DNA of 64,000 nt from Parelaphostrongylus tenuis. Lineage: Eukaryota; Nematoda; Chromadorea; Rhabditida; Metastrongylidae. The notes under the pieces are model-generated. The model was not told the DNA's origin, searched no databases, and worked only from the letters and a program-made list of their open reading frames with translations. This document shows, piece after piece, positions 1 through 12,200 of the stretch. Position 1 is the stretch's first letter. Every line of letters begins with the position of its first letter. Made by a program: the position numbers and the translations under genes. The stretch spans positions 62,001-126,000 of the forward strand of contig JAHQIW010000873.1 of the NCBI GenBank assembly GCA_019055375.1. Reading direction: 5' to 3'.

Positions 1-1491
1 TTGGAAAATAAAATCATCAAAACGTGGGAAGCCGATTTACATATAACCTCGACGGAGAAAATAATTGAAATAAAAGGCAAACCTATGCATCGTACGTTGT
101 CTATGAAGAAGTTTGGCTTCCATTGTGTACCAACTTCAGTCTTTCCTTGTTTGTTATTTATTTCAGAAAAAGTTCACTCACAAGGACGAGTATTGATTGA
201 TCGAAATGTGCAGTACAAATATGTGAATCCAAATCTGGTCCGTCAGAATCCCTGTTCATGTTGATCCAATCAATATAATTATATGTTGACCTGCTTTAGG
301 TTGCAATAGGTACTTTGGACTCGGTAAATCAATACCTGTCAATTTTCCTAGTGGATGTGGTCTCAGGACAGATGATACATTCTGCTCGTTTAGCTAAAGT
401 CACTGCACCTGTGCATATTGTCCATTGTGAACACTGGATTGCGGTACGGTTGTCTTTTTTGATTCAAAATCACCTCTAGGATACACAGCACATTTTCTTT
501 TTCAAGTGATAGATTGGCCGTATAACTCTTCCGGAGCATCGTGGATCCTTTCGGTTACACGGTTTTTTTTTTGAAGGCTTTCTATTGGAAATCAGTTTTT
601 TCCTTGGATTTTTTGAATTCATTCGAAAGCTGATATCGCAGTGATTTTGATAATGTTTTTGGTTTTCAAAGCGAACATAAAATAATGTTTCACACTTGCT
701 TTATTTTGCTTGCTTGGCTGGGGTATGTGGATGGCTTTCGCTGAGCTTTTTTGGGTACTCATCCGATAGCTCAAATTTCGTTGATTCTGAAACATAGTTT
801 TCCTTATTTCAAAAAATCTTTATATAGCTTTTTAAGATCGAAAAGAAGATCAGATTTTGCCCTCGGAGTTTACTTTGCAAGTATAAGATGTCTATGCAGT
901 AAGAACTTCGTAGAGATTTTTAAAGACAGATAAGAAAATTGTAGTCAAAAAACGAAAATTGCGCGCTGCGAATTGCGAGTCGCGCTGTCCTATCGATCAA
1001 TTGCTATCCTGTAAGCGATGATATCTGAGTCTTGAGTGAGACAATTTATGAGTTACCTATCATTGTCCACCACTAAAAGTTGGGCAAAAAATGCTGTTTT
1101 TTTCTTAGATTTTTCGGTTCTTTTTTTTATCTAGAAATCTAAAAATGAATAAATCAACCCTTTGCTGGACAAGAATATTTTATAAGAGCTAGTAATCATT
1201 TGAAAGCCTAAGTCTCTGATTACTGTACTACGTGACCGTTTTTGGAAAAAAATCTTTTCATAACGCTGTAGTAGAAAGAAAGCATCTGTGTTTCACACAC
1301 GCAGTTCCCAAAAGACAGAAGTGTATTTAGGAATTATGAATAACCATTCGATAGCATAAGCTTTGACGAATCCAACGCTGTTCTTATTTTCTGGAAAGAC
1401 CTTTTCGCTGCAATGTGGCAGGGAAAATAAGATCGAGTTTCACCTACGCGGCGCATTTGTTTGTTGACCAGTGTGTGTTGTGTGTGTGGTG

Positions 1492-1536
<45 letters not shown>

Positions 1537-4500
1537 GTGTGTGTGTGTGTGTGTTGTGTGTTGTGTGTGTGTGTGTGTGTGTGGGTGTGTGTGTGTGTGT
1601 GTGTTTGTGTATGTGTGTGTAGTGCTAGCCTTGGATTCCATACGGCGATTGACCAGTTTCGTTAGCTCAGTTCACATTTGAAGTAAAATTATTCTTACTC
1701 AATCTGGGACCTTTTTACCGCTTTGGGAGAGCTCCAAATAAAGCGTGCGACTTTAACACAAGATATCCTCTACACGTTTATATGCTTTTCATGCTTTCAG
1801 CGAAGTAATAGTTGCAGTGCGCGGCGGGTATGAAACAGAATTTTGATAAAAGGAATGCTTAGAATGAATTGAATGTAATACTCTGAATACATTGTCAGAT
1901 TTTATTGTTCTCAAGTGAGCTTTCAAAAGAGTCGATTGCAATGATTGTTATATAATTTTGTCTTGAATGCTTTTGAATGATAGGGTTTAAAAAAAGGATA
2001 GCGTAACGCAGTAGCTAGAGATTTAAGCTTTCGAGTGATTTCTGAAAGTGCAATTATTCAATGAAAGAGATCTTCTCTTCATTTGTCGCCAGATGACTTA
2101 GAAAACCTATGTTTTTTATATCTATTACACGAGGTAAATATCGGAGAGTAATGTTGAGTTCTTTATTACAGTATTCATACTGGTCGGAGAAAGGAAGACG
2201 AACTGAAATAGGCGTAATAGAGCTTTATGAGGGTGGTGAGCGGACTAACAAGGTATTTCATCGGCTTCCTTTTTTTTTACTAAGAGAAATGGTGAGCATT
2301 TGTTTCTCTTTTTTATATCCTGCAGGATTATTTCGACTCCTTATCCCCGTTGAAACAACCTCCTGAACTTGTAACTCAAAGTTTTATATATGCTCAAGGA
2401 ATCAATGCAATGGCAGTAAGTGAAACAGGTATGTGTTGTGAGCAGGGTGGCTATTGAGAAATAGTAGACCTATGCGCTTTCGAGGAACCGTCAATCTATC
2501 TGGTGAGGTGAATCAGTCATGTGTATGTCACTTGTGTAAATCAATTGAGTAAAGGCGTTTTGAGTCATTATTCCGTTTATCTAACAATTTCATTCAGTTA
2601 ATATTCGTGCTTTTAGAGCAAGGAATAACCACGCGATCCTTACTGCTTGCACTTCCCCTGGGTGGAATACATGAGATAACGCGGAAACTACTAGACGCTA
2701 CACGACCTCTTGAGATAACCCAGGAAATGCGTGAAGAGATGGTAATACCGTATATTCCTGAAATTCCGATCGCTACTGAAGACATGGTAAACTACAATCA
2801 GACTGTACATGCTGTTCGAGGAATCAAAACTGCGTTAGTTTCTGTTCAGATAAATTCTCTTGGGTCATAGCATATTCGTATCAATAATATCTGTTTGATC
2901 ATATTGTTGTTTATAAATTATTAGGTCTCCAACTGAGTTTCCGAACTGGATCTAGAAGATAAAAATTCCCCACAAAAACAAGTCTATCTTTTATATATTT
3001 TGTGCAGAATTTTCTTGCGCATCATTTGATATATTTTTGCACACACTTGTCCAACAATGGAGCCATCACAGGTAGTCATTCGCAACTTACTGATTTACGA
3101 GTTTCAATTAAGTTACAATTTTCGAGCTTTATGTGACAACATCAATCGTGCAAAACGCCGCCAAGTTGTGGGTAGAACTACGGCGTGTGAATGGTTTACA
3201 AAGTTTCGCAATGGAGACACTGATGAGGCCAATCAACCAAAATCGGGAACACCTTGTGAAATTGATCGGAAAGTGATCATTGAAGCGATTAAGAAAATCC
3301 GATTTTGTCAATCGGTGATTTGGCCGTTGATTTCCAATGTTCAGATTAAACTGTTGCCTGAGCGTTGGCAGAATTGCACATAGGCAAACGGAGATTACTT
3401 CAGTTAATGTTATTTAATACTTTCAATCACTTGGAAAAGTAGATTTTTGAATTTTTGGTTCACGTTCTGAAACTTATTTGGAGATCTAGCAACTTAGGGT
3501 GTGTCGCGTGTGCCGCAGTGATTAAGAGTTTTCAGCAGCACTAACTAGATGCATGGGTAGGCCACTGCGAGTATTTGTAAGGGCATATATGCAAACCTCG
3601 AGAATAGAAACACTATCCTGCAGTTGTATTTCAATCAAGGTATTCCATTGAGCGAATGTAATAAAAGTCATGTGGGAAATAATACGTAGATTTCAATCTG
3701 TTGAAAATAATTTGTGAGTTAATCTTTGCAACGCTCTTTAGTCATAATAAACTGATGAAAGAAGACTATGGGTAAGTTTTTTCTCGGTGGCACGCTCCGG
3801 CGACTCGACTGATTGGAATGAACCATCTAAATGTGCCTTGGGTTCTCTAGAACTAAGTGAATTGTGTGTTCGCAAACACTCTTCTTCGTTTGAAGAGCAG
3901 GAGCTTTTATGAAACTTTGCTATTAAAGCTCACAGTGAGTTCTGTGCGTAAGCGATACCCGCAAGAGTCAGATGCGTGCTCGAGGTCAACGTTCTTTATT
4001 CTATTGGTCGTGTTCAACATCAGAAGCTCGCAGAGCTCATTCAGAAGTGGTGCCTTACGCACAGTGGAAGTCTTTCAGATGAAGAGCGCTTTTTGTTTAC
4101 ACACAAAGATGACCGATGAGAAGATTTTTCGACGTGACAGAGAATCATTATATCAACTAGCATATAGGCTTTTGGGTTCAATTCGGTTAGCGGGGAACAA
4201 ATGAATATTCGACCCATTCGCGAGACAATAACTTTTCATAGGAGTGTTAGTAATCATTCAAAAGCTTAAATCTCTAGCTAGCGTGATACGTAGCCCGTTT
4301 TTCAAAACACTCTTTTATTACGCTGTCATATCCAAAATTTTTGTTTTACATCGGCAATGCAGTATATTTATCATGTCTTTGGAGGCACGAAACGCATATG
4401 AACATGTAGAGAAAATCTTTTAATATCAAAGTAAGACGTCTAATTTAGAGTTTCTTTCAAAGGGGAGAAACAATTCCTAATCAGGCAACAAATTGCACTT

Positions 4501-5486
4501 CACGTAGACGCAATCGGTGATCGGGGCAAGCCCCCACCGCCACCTCATCTCACAGCCCGTGAATTGACCAGAGAACGCATGCTCGCGTACGTAAATTTAA
4601 TCTTATTTCCCATGCTGCTCTGGCAGGGAAGCTGTCTTTCCAGAAAATAAGCACAGCGTTGGAATCTCTAAATTTCACGATATCAATTGATCACTAGTAT
4701 CTAAAGGAAGAGCTCTATCTTTCGAAAAAATGCGTGTGTGAAACACAAATGTTTTCCCTTCCTTCAAACGTTATAAATAGAGTCTTGCAACAAAAAAAAA
4801 ACTGCGTACCGCACTAGCTGGAGATTTGAACTTTCGAATGATTACTAACACTCTTACGAAAGTTCCTCCATTGAATGAGGTCGATTTTTTATTTGTTCCC
4901 TGCTAACCGAATTGCACCGACTTCGATCTATCCGCCTATCACATTGTTACTCGACGCTTGAAAATCAAGTGCTTAACAAAACCATCGGTAATCAGGCTTG
5001 ACATGGAAGTGGTGCGGACTATTTTTTGTCGTTTTTAACTGTAACGGTTTTGGGTGAAGGTGATCGAGCCCATATACATGCACTGGTTATTAGAGGTTTG
5101 GTGATATGTATTGTGGTCTGAGATTGTGACTCAATGACGTTACAATTTCTGATTTGTTGCGCAGAGTTATTTTCCCACCTTATCAATGGCGCCGGGAGAA
5201 TATCTGCACATGTTTAATGGCATAGATACTTTTATTTTTTCTTATTCAAATCGTTGTTTTAGATTTTTGTAGTTTTAGCGCTTCTGGACTCGAATCTACT
5301 AGTCTAATGCTCGCTTATGGAATTGATGTGTTCTTCACGCGTCTTCATCCATCTGGAACATTTGATATTCTGAAAGACGACTTTGATCATGTTTTGATTA
5401 GTGTTGTTCTGTTTGGACTAATTGCAGGAAGTATTATTAGCAAAAAGTTTGCTAGAAACAATTCCCTATCAGCAGCATGGTCTTGA
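1..5486 (+). CDS. emc-1: ER membrane protein complex subunit 1 (C-terminal part, seven exons)
   Basis: EMC1 is the large lumenal subunit of the ER membrane complex, which inserts transmembrane segments into the ER membrane. Exons read at 1-91, 167-237, 300-443, 2172-2252, 2326-2428, 2617-2833 and 5279-5486 join in frame to 304 codons plus stop. Landmarks are VHSQGRVLIDRNVQYKY and NPNL (exon 2), PVHIVHCEHWIA (exon 3), IGVIELYEGGER (exon 4), QGITTRSLLLALPLGGI and VNYNQTVHAVRGIKTA (exon 6), and in the last exon SGLESTSLMLAYGIDV, DILKDDFDHVLI and a single transmembrane helix (VLISVVLFGLIAGSIIS) with a short basic tail. These match the EMC1 C-terminal domain and its membrane anchor in order. All junctions are GT..AG and phases agree (1, 0, 0, 0, 1, 2). 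The 5' part lies outside the window. Introns 3 and 6 are large (1.7 and 2.4 kb) and hold mobile-element debris. No frameshift was seen. Confidence 0.93.
560..1005 (+). repeat. Dispersed repeat, family 2 (copy in EMC1 intron 3)
   Basis: This stretch resembles 14990-15540 in order and orientation. Both have GTTTCACACT near the left, a GGTTTGTAGATGACTTTTCGCTG-like block, a TAGCTCAAATTTCG-like block, an AGAAGAAGAT...TTTTCC/GCCCTCG block, and a right end with repeated TTGCGA/GCGC followed by ATCGAT. No coding capacity is visible. It is an old, unclassified interspersed repeat inside the intron 444-2171. Boundaries are approximate. Confidence 0.5.
1146..2085 (+). mobile_element. MITE-like inverted-repeat element, copy 1 (EMC1 intron 3)
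   Basis: The left arm (about 1150-1310) contains GCTAGTAATCATTTGAAAGC, CTCTGATTACTG and TATAACGCTG-like blocks. The right arm (about 2000-2085) carries the reverse complement (CTAGAGATTTAAGCTTTCGA, GTGATTTCTGAAAGTGC). Interior blocks (GGGAAAATAAGATCGAGTTT at about 1420; AAATAAAGCG and CTTTCAGCGAAGTAATAGT at 1735-1815) recur in the copies at 56688-57563 and 61850-62565. No transposase ORF is present, so it is non-autonomous. The GT microsatellite at 1471-1622 lies inside it. Confidence 0.7.
1471..1622 (+). repeat. GT dinucleotide microsatellite
   Basis: About 150 bases of GT/TG repeat with occasional interruptions (TTG, GGG, TAT). It lies within a MITE-like element in an EMC1 intron. The Cys/Val-rich and Thr/His-rich reading frames across it are translation artefacts of the repeat. 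Confidence 0.95.
3057..3383 (+). pseudogene. Mariner-like transposase fragment (DNA-binding region), EMC1 intron 6
   Basis: The 108-codon frame from ATG 3057 has the layout of a mariner N-terminus. It starts with VVIRNLLIYEFQLSYNF (first helix-turn-helix), then ACEWFTKFRNGDTDEANQPK and SGTP (the WFxKFRxGD...RSGRP-type linker), then DRKVIIEAIKK (start of the second HTH). The frame decays after about residue 80 and no DDD catalytic core follows, so it is a dead 5' fragment. It lies in sense orientation in the 2834-5278 intron. Flanking terminal repeats were not identified. Confidence 0.75.
4179..4914 (-). mobile_element. MITE-like inverted-repeat element, copy 2 (EMC1 intron 6)
   Basis: The left end CAATTCGGTTAGCGGGGAAC at 4179 is mirrored at the right end (reverse complement CAATTCGGTTAGCAGGGAAC, ending at 4914). 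The arms continue inward for over 100 bases with the family signature (GTGTTAGTAATCATTCAAAAGC on the left; its reverse complement at about 4830-4855). The interior block at 4605-4670 is the reverse complement of 1350-1440, so this copy lies opposite to copy 1. The outermost bases beyond TTAG are themselves palindromic. It carries no transposase. Confidence 0.72.
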
Positions 5487-6289
5487 AATTACATAGGAAA
5501 CATGTTATTGTCTTTCATTTTGTTTAATGAGTAGATAATAGAATATTTTGTATATCAGTTCTTTTTTTTCTTCCCTACCTATGACGTGAATGTGTGTTCC
5601 AGGACTGAAATTATTGTTTTTGTTGTTTTTACATCATCTTTTTGGAAGCATAGTCCATTTGGTGTCGTAAACTTTTGCGGTGTGTTGTCTCGCGATTATG
5701 ACAATATGAAGGCGCACAAGGTTCAAAATTATTGATATCCTGTTCGATCTGTGGAAATTTTTTTCATTCAAAAAAAAAAAAACGACATCTTTAGAAACCG
5801 GTCTTCTTTTTGTTTGTTGTTTTGTTGAATTTATTAATTATGTGTTCATCAATGTTGTGAAAATCACGTTTTTTTTTTTTGATTACTACGTGACTGTATA
5901 AGCTCTGCTACAACAGCGAAGAGATTAAAGGTCATTCCTAATCCGTCACTTATAATCATTGTTAAAATGTTTTTCTCCCACAGTGATTTTCTTGTTTTTC
6001 TTTGTGTGTGAGTAAATTGAGAGATAAAATCGGTGATATAAATTCCATTTATTCGGCTATTTCTCTTAGTCGCACAGATGCGTATTTCTATACAACAATC
6101 TAGACGATTGTAATAACACATAACAGTGACATTGATTTCGTCACCGTATCTCGGAATAAGAACAACTTGTGAAATCGATGCAAACTATTCAACAAGACTA
6201 TGGTCTACTAAAGAAGGATAGATATCTTGCTAAATTTCACCAAGTACGCTTAATAACTAGATGAGGTGACATCAGATCGAATTCTCTAC
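5487..6289. other. Convergent 3' intergenic region between EMC1 and the unc-54-like gene
   Basis: About 800 bases separate the EMC1 stop (5484-5486) from the myosin stop (6290-6292). The sequence is AT-rich with T runs. On the minus strand a canonical AATAAA lies at 6048-6053, about 240 bases past the myosin stop, and is the best poly(A) signal candidate for that gene. I found no AATAAA just downstream of EMC1. No gene is visible here. Confidence 0.55.
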
Positions 6290-9200
6290 CTAGAAGTCGT
6301 TAACTCGAGAACGAGAAGGTGATCGCATCACCGTTGCAGACTGCGATGTCTGAAGACCGCTAGGAGCCATAGAGGCGTTCGACCGAGATTTGGCCCTCAT
6401 TTTCGATAGAGAGTTCTCGGCTACATCAGCACGCTCTTCGGCATCTTCGAGTTGATGCTGGATTTGCCGATACTTCTGCAGATTGGTATTTGCCACCTCT
6501 TCCTGAAAAGTTTGCAATGTAATGAAAGTTACTGCGTTTACATTGTCTTCTGTTCGAAACCATTTTACCGCTCTTTGTATTAGTAGCTTCGAGCACAAAT
6601 TTTGACTTTAAGAAAACAGCTGGTAAACTGGGAACTGGAATTGCTTACTCACCGCTTCTTCGATCTGGCGCTTTTGGGTCTTCAATTTGTTCTGCAACTT
6701 ATCGATCAGATCCTGTAGACGTTCAAAGTTTTTCTTGTCTTCATCGACCTGAAGAGTTACACTAGCTTATTGGAACGTTTTTTTTACGAGTTCTAAAATT
6801 CAACAAAACGAATAATCACCTGGAACTGAAGCTCGCGCACTCGGCGATCGGCTTTACCAAGATTCTTGTTAGCCTCTTGGTATCGACGTTGTTCAGCATC
6901 CAACTCTGACTCGACCTCACGCACTCGTTGTTCCAGTTTGGCGATAACCTTAATGTTTTCAATAGAAGAAAATCTTCGAAAGTCACACTTTTTGAGCGTC
7001 TACCTTCTTTCCTCCTTTCAGTGCAGCAGCTTCGGCTTCATCGAGACGAACTTGCATCTCCTTTAGCTGTTGTTCTAGACCTTTGCGCATTCGTTCAGTT
7101 TGCATAGCGTGTTCTTGCTCTTGGCGAAGTTCTTCGGCCAGACGGCTAGCATCAGCCATCGCCTTCTTGCTGCGCTCTTCAGAAGCCTTGTACTCGTTGA
7201 GAGTTTCATCCAGGTCAGCCTATAGAGCGCTCTTTTCATGTTAGCACTGAGGCCTATAGCTTTTTTCTGGAGACTTTGTAGTGTGAAAATCCAAACTGTA
7301 AGGACTTTGGTATCTATCTATCTTTAGAATGTAATGAGAGCATAGAATGTTGTGAATCGAACAGCTTATAATTTTCAAAACTTTACTGACTACATTGCTT
7401 TCACTACACTTTTTAATTAAAAAGATACTCACGTGCATGGCTTGAATTTCGCCCTCCAGTTTTCTCTTCATAGCGCTTAACGATGCAGCTTGTCCAGAGG
7501 CTTCGTTCGCTTGATCGCGTGCGTCGCTCGCTTCGTACTCAGCCTGCTTACGTGCTCGTTCAGCTGCTTCGTTAGCCACCAAAAGTTCCTCTTTTTCTGA
7601 CTGAAGTAGTGTGGCCCTCTTTTCGGCATTGAAGAACTGCTCGCGGATGTCATCTCGCTGGCGTTGCTCTTCCTCAACCTGGAGCTGCAATTCGCGAATC
7701 TGTTCTTGATAACGCTTGAGATTTTTCTGTGCATCGGCGTTTGCCTTGTTTGCATGATCGAGAGCAATCTCAAGTTCATTGATATCTGCTTCGAGCTTCT
7801 TCTTCACTCTAAGCAATTCAGTCTTTCCTTTGGTTTCAGTCTCGAGTGAGGCTTGCATTGAATCCATAGCCCGCTGGTGGTTTTTGCGGGTGTTTTCAAA
7901 CTCTTCCTCTTTTTCCTGAATGCGCTTCTCGATCTCCGAGCGAATTTGCGACACCTCTACTTGGGCGCGGAGCACCTTGCTTTCCTCTGCTTCTAAGGCT
8001 GCCTCTGCTTCGTCAAGAGCATGTTGCAACTCTTCTTTCTCAATCTCTAGACGGCGGATTATCTTCTGCATTTCGTGTACTGAACGACCTCCTTCACCAA
8101 GCTGGTCAGTAAGGTCCTTGATTTCTTGACTCAAGCTCTTGTTCTCGCGACGTAGGCCCTCAACAACCTCGTGTAGTTCTTCTAAAGCGTTCTTTGCCTT
8201 GAACAATTCAGTTGATGTGTTCCTAGCATCTCTCTGAGCACTGTCAAGTTCTGCAGACAAGTCATCGGTCTTCTTTCTCCACTCGTCGATGACTTTGTCA
8301 AAGCCTTTTTGTTTCTTTTCCAATGAACTAGCAAACGTATTTGCTCGCTCTACATCAACCTGTGCATCATCGAGATCTCCCACTAATCTGCTCTTAGTCT
8401 TCTCTAGAGAGGCGATCTTGGAGTTGGCTGCGTCTAGCGCTTCCTGCAACTCACTGATCTTTTGTGCCTGGCGTCTTTTCGCATCCTCAAGTTCATCAGC
8501 TTTAATGAGACCTTCACCTTCAAATCGTGCTTTCCACTGTTGGATTTCTGCATTAGCTTTGCTTAATTGTCGCATCACCTCGTTTTTAGATTCAATTTCC
8601 TCTTCAAGACTTTCTTGGAGTTGTTCGGCTTCATGCTGATAGTTCTTAGCTTGGGCGGCAAGGGTCTGGCGCTCGCGAGCTTCCTCATCAGCAGTGCGAC
8701 GAGCCTCTTCGAGTTGGCTAGTGAGCTGACTCTTCAAACGTGAGAATTGGTTCATCTGAGACTCTGCATCTTCCAGCTGACGACTAAGTTCACCGTTCTC
8801 GCTTTGAATGCGTCCTTTCAGAGAAGTAAGGTCTTGAAGTTGACGAGCTTGTTCATCGCATTTAGTTTGCAATTCTGTCAGTTGAAGTTCGAATTGCTTG
8901 GCTAATTTTTCATTGTTAAGTTTGGCTGAGGTCTCAGAGTCTAGTTGAGCGGCCAGATCTTCAGCTTCACGATTAGCCTGAATCTTTTCCTTCTCAATCT
9001 TGGCCTTCTGTTTTTGTAACTGGTCAAGCTGGTCTGTCAACTCAGCAACAGCGTCGGTATGCTTCTTTCGCAGTCCACCGAGTTGATTTTCGTGGTTCAT
9101 GTTTGCTTCCTCCAAGTCGCGGCGAAGCTTAGCTAATTCTGCTTCACGCTTCTTATTCAACTCAATTTGAGCAGCAGTAGCACCACCTTGTTCATCTAGA

Positions 9201-12200
9201 CGATCACCGAGCTCCTCAAGTTCTCGCTGGAGATCAGACTTAGCTCTGTCGGCTTTAGAACGAGATTGGCGTTCACCTTCGAGTTCTTCTTCTAGCTCAG
9301 AGATCCGACTCTGTCCCTCTTTGATTTGACGTTGGAGCTTGCTAACTAGAGCCTGTTCATCTTCGAGACGGCTGCTCACCGCATGCAATTCGCTCTCTTT
9401 TTTCTTTAGATTGTTTTCCAAATCGTGACGTTGCCGGGCACCTTCGTCAATGTTTTCTTGAGCAATTTTCAGCTCTCCCTCCACTTTTCGCTTTTGTTTG
9501 TCTAGATCAGCACGAGCTCGTTTCTCGCGTTCAAGGCCATCTTCCAAATCATCCAAAGTCTGCTCAAGCTTGGCTTTCACCTTATTGGTGTGGTTTGATT
9601 TGTCCTCCTCGGACTGTAAGTCTTCCATTAATTTACGATTGATTTCTTCCTGGTGTTTCTTTTCTTTATTCAACTTTGCTATGGCCTCATCCTGTTGCTG
9701 CATTTCGTCCTGGAGTGAGCGAATCTGATGGTCTTTGGACTGTTTCTCTGATTCCGCTTTTCTCAAGCTCATTTCAAGGTCTTGGATTTGCTTTTTCAAT
9801 GATTCTACTTCAGATTCTACTTTCTTCTTCGCACGCATAACATCAGCGTTACGGTCTTCTTGATCGGCGAGACGGTCGTTGAGTTCCTGAAAAAAAGTAA
9901 TTTCATTTGTCGCTTAGGTCTCTTGCACTACTTGAAACCACAAAATTTTACTTACAGCAAGTTGTTTGTCGGCGTCTGACTTGAGAGCTTGGAGTTTAGC
10001 TAGACGCTCCTCAGCATCGGAAAGTTGTCCTTTGGTGCTCTCGAGATTAGTGAAGAGACTGTTCTTCTCTTCCAGTAGCTTAGTCGAACTGTCTTCAAGT
10101 TCCTTACGCAGCTTCTCCTCTTTAGCAAGACTTTCTTCAAGTTCTTTGACTCTTTCATTTATCTTTTCTATCTCTTCAGCTTCTTTTCCAGCTTTGAGGA
10201 GGGGCTTGACTTTTCCATACAGTTTGAACCATTCCCAGGTTCTGAGAGTGCACCATGAGCGGACATTCCTTTGGACTATCAGCAGACCCGCTCGTTGTTC
10301 CATACGGCGTTTTCGATCAGCCAGTCCGAGATACCAACGGATTTGAGCTTGGAATCCGGTCATGATTATGCCGAGTTTTTCATCACGAAGATCTTCAAGG
10401 TGCGCTAGAACTCCTGCCTTGAAAAACACTTTAGTGAGACCAATACGGAACATCTCCTCGGTGACGCTACCATCATTCACCAGTTTTGACATGATTGCTT
10501 CAGCACACTTCTTCTTATCATCGTCTGACTTGGCCTCTTTGGCAGCAAGTAACGCATAACGATGGACAAAGTCAGCATGAAGAGTTCTGTTAGGGAAACC
10601 TTTGCGGCAAATACGGATACCCTCAAGCACACCGTTACATGTTAGCTGATTGAGCACAAGAGCAGCATCAATCACACCAGAAGCTTTTTTCTCGTTAGGA
10701 ATGATACATCGGATGAAGTGGGGGTGCGTTTTATTGAGCATGTTTATTAGGTTGTTAAGCGACTCTCGGTACAGCATTGATACAGTCATGAAGGAACCGG
10801 ATTTTCCTTTCTTCTTTCCGCCACCACCTTCTGAAATTTATTCGCGTCAGCTATTGAAAAAAAATCTATTTTATAGCGATTATTTGGCCTATCTTATTGT
10901 TCTTTAGACAAGGTTACCTTACCTTTGGCTTTGACAGCAGCTTCTTCTTGAGTAGTATAGTCTTGCCAAACTTCGACGAGCAGATCGTTGCCCTTTGAGG
11001 CCTTCATCACGGTGACGACAGTGTCGTTTAACGGGTCTTTGTTTTTCTCAAGCCAGTTTGTAACGTTATATCTGACAGTTCCAGCGTAATGTCTCATGGC
11101 AAAGTGAGCTTCACCCTGTTTTCCTTTTGGCGGTTTCGGTTTCTCGAAATTTGGATGCTTTCCTAAGTGTTGTTCATTGAGCTTCTGTGCTAAAGTGAGG
11201 TCTGTAGCCTTCGGCACGATACACTCCTCATCCAGCATAGAAATGATACCCAGAGGCTGAAATACAAAACTATCAGGGCAATGAAAGTGACCAGCATGCT
11301 AAAGATGGCAGAGCATGTTTGTAGATTATTCACTAACCTTCTCGATCAGCTCGATACATGCTTGAAGATCGAGACCAAAGTCAATGAATGTCCACTGGAT
11401 CCCCTCGCGGGCATACTCTTCTTGTTCGAGGACAAACATGTGGTGGTTGAAGAACTGCTGCAGTTTCTCGTTCACGAAGTTGATCCAAAGCTGCTCGAAG
11501 GAGTTGAACTAAAGCATGTTCAGTTAGTTTGAAATCACTTTCAGCAGGCTTTTCAGAAGGAGCCAATCATTTTTTGCATCGTGCAGAATTCAAGCCTATC
11601 TTGTAAGATGCTGGAATGGCATGACTGAATGATGAAATTAGAATTTCAAACACATAGACTTCGACAATCATTTCGTGCGGTTGCGCATCTAATCAACATG
11701 TTATCTTAGGAGTGCGTCAACAGATCTACCTCAACTCTTTGACTTCAAAAAGGGAATACTTGTATCTTATGAAGTGTAGAGAATTGATTTTGATTGTACG
11801 CCTGGTACACTGGTCTGTGTCGGACAAGCTGTGCCCTAGATACAAAATGCAATTTGTGCGCCAGATAAGCAACTAGGAAGGAAATTAGCTCTTATCAGTC
11901 TGACCGACTTCCCTAAACATATAAGTCAATATCAAATCGCTGAGGACTCTAAGCGTAAAAATCGTTCTATAATAAGCAATCTCACTAAAAAAAAGAACCT
12001 ACGTCGAATATCTCAAAACCGGCTATGTCCAACACACCGATGAAGAAATCACGGCTAATTCCTTGCTGATCAAGAGTCAAGTTGCACTTCTTAACTAGCC
12101 AATGGAAGACACGAGCGTAAAGTCCTTTAGCCATGGCTCCGATTGCCCAGTTGACTTGCTCAAGATTCTGTCCTTTAGATACCCACTCAGTTCCCACTTT

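Noticed and set aside
1415..1681. Cys/Val-rich and Thr/His-rich open frames on both strands
   Set aside because: They are translations of the GT microsatellite, with no start context or conservation.
8289..8639. Ser-rich plus-strand frames of 60-160 codons across the myosin rod exons (also 9966-10346, 32260-32742, 33438-33875)
   Set aside because: These are antisense shadows of Glu/Lys/Leu-rich coiled-coil codons; the minus-strand frame is the conserved one.
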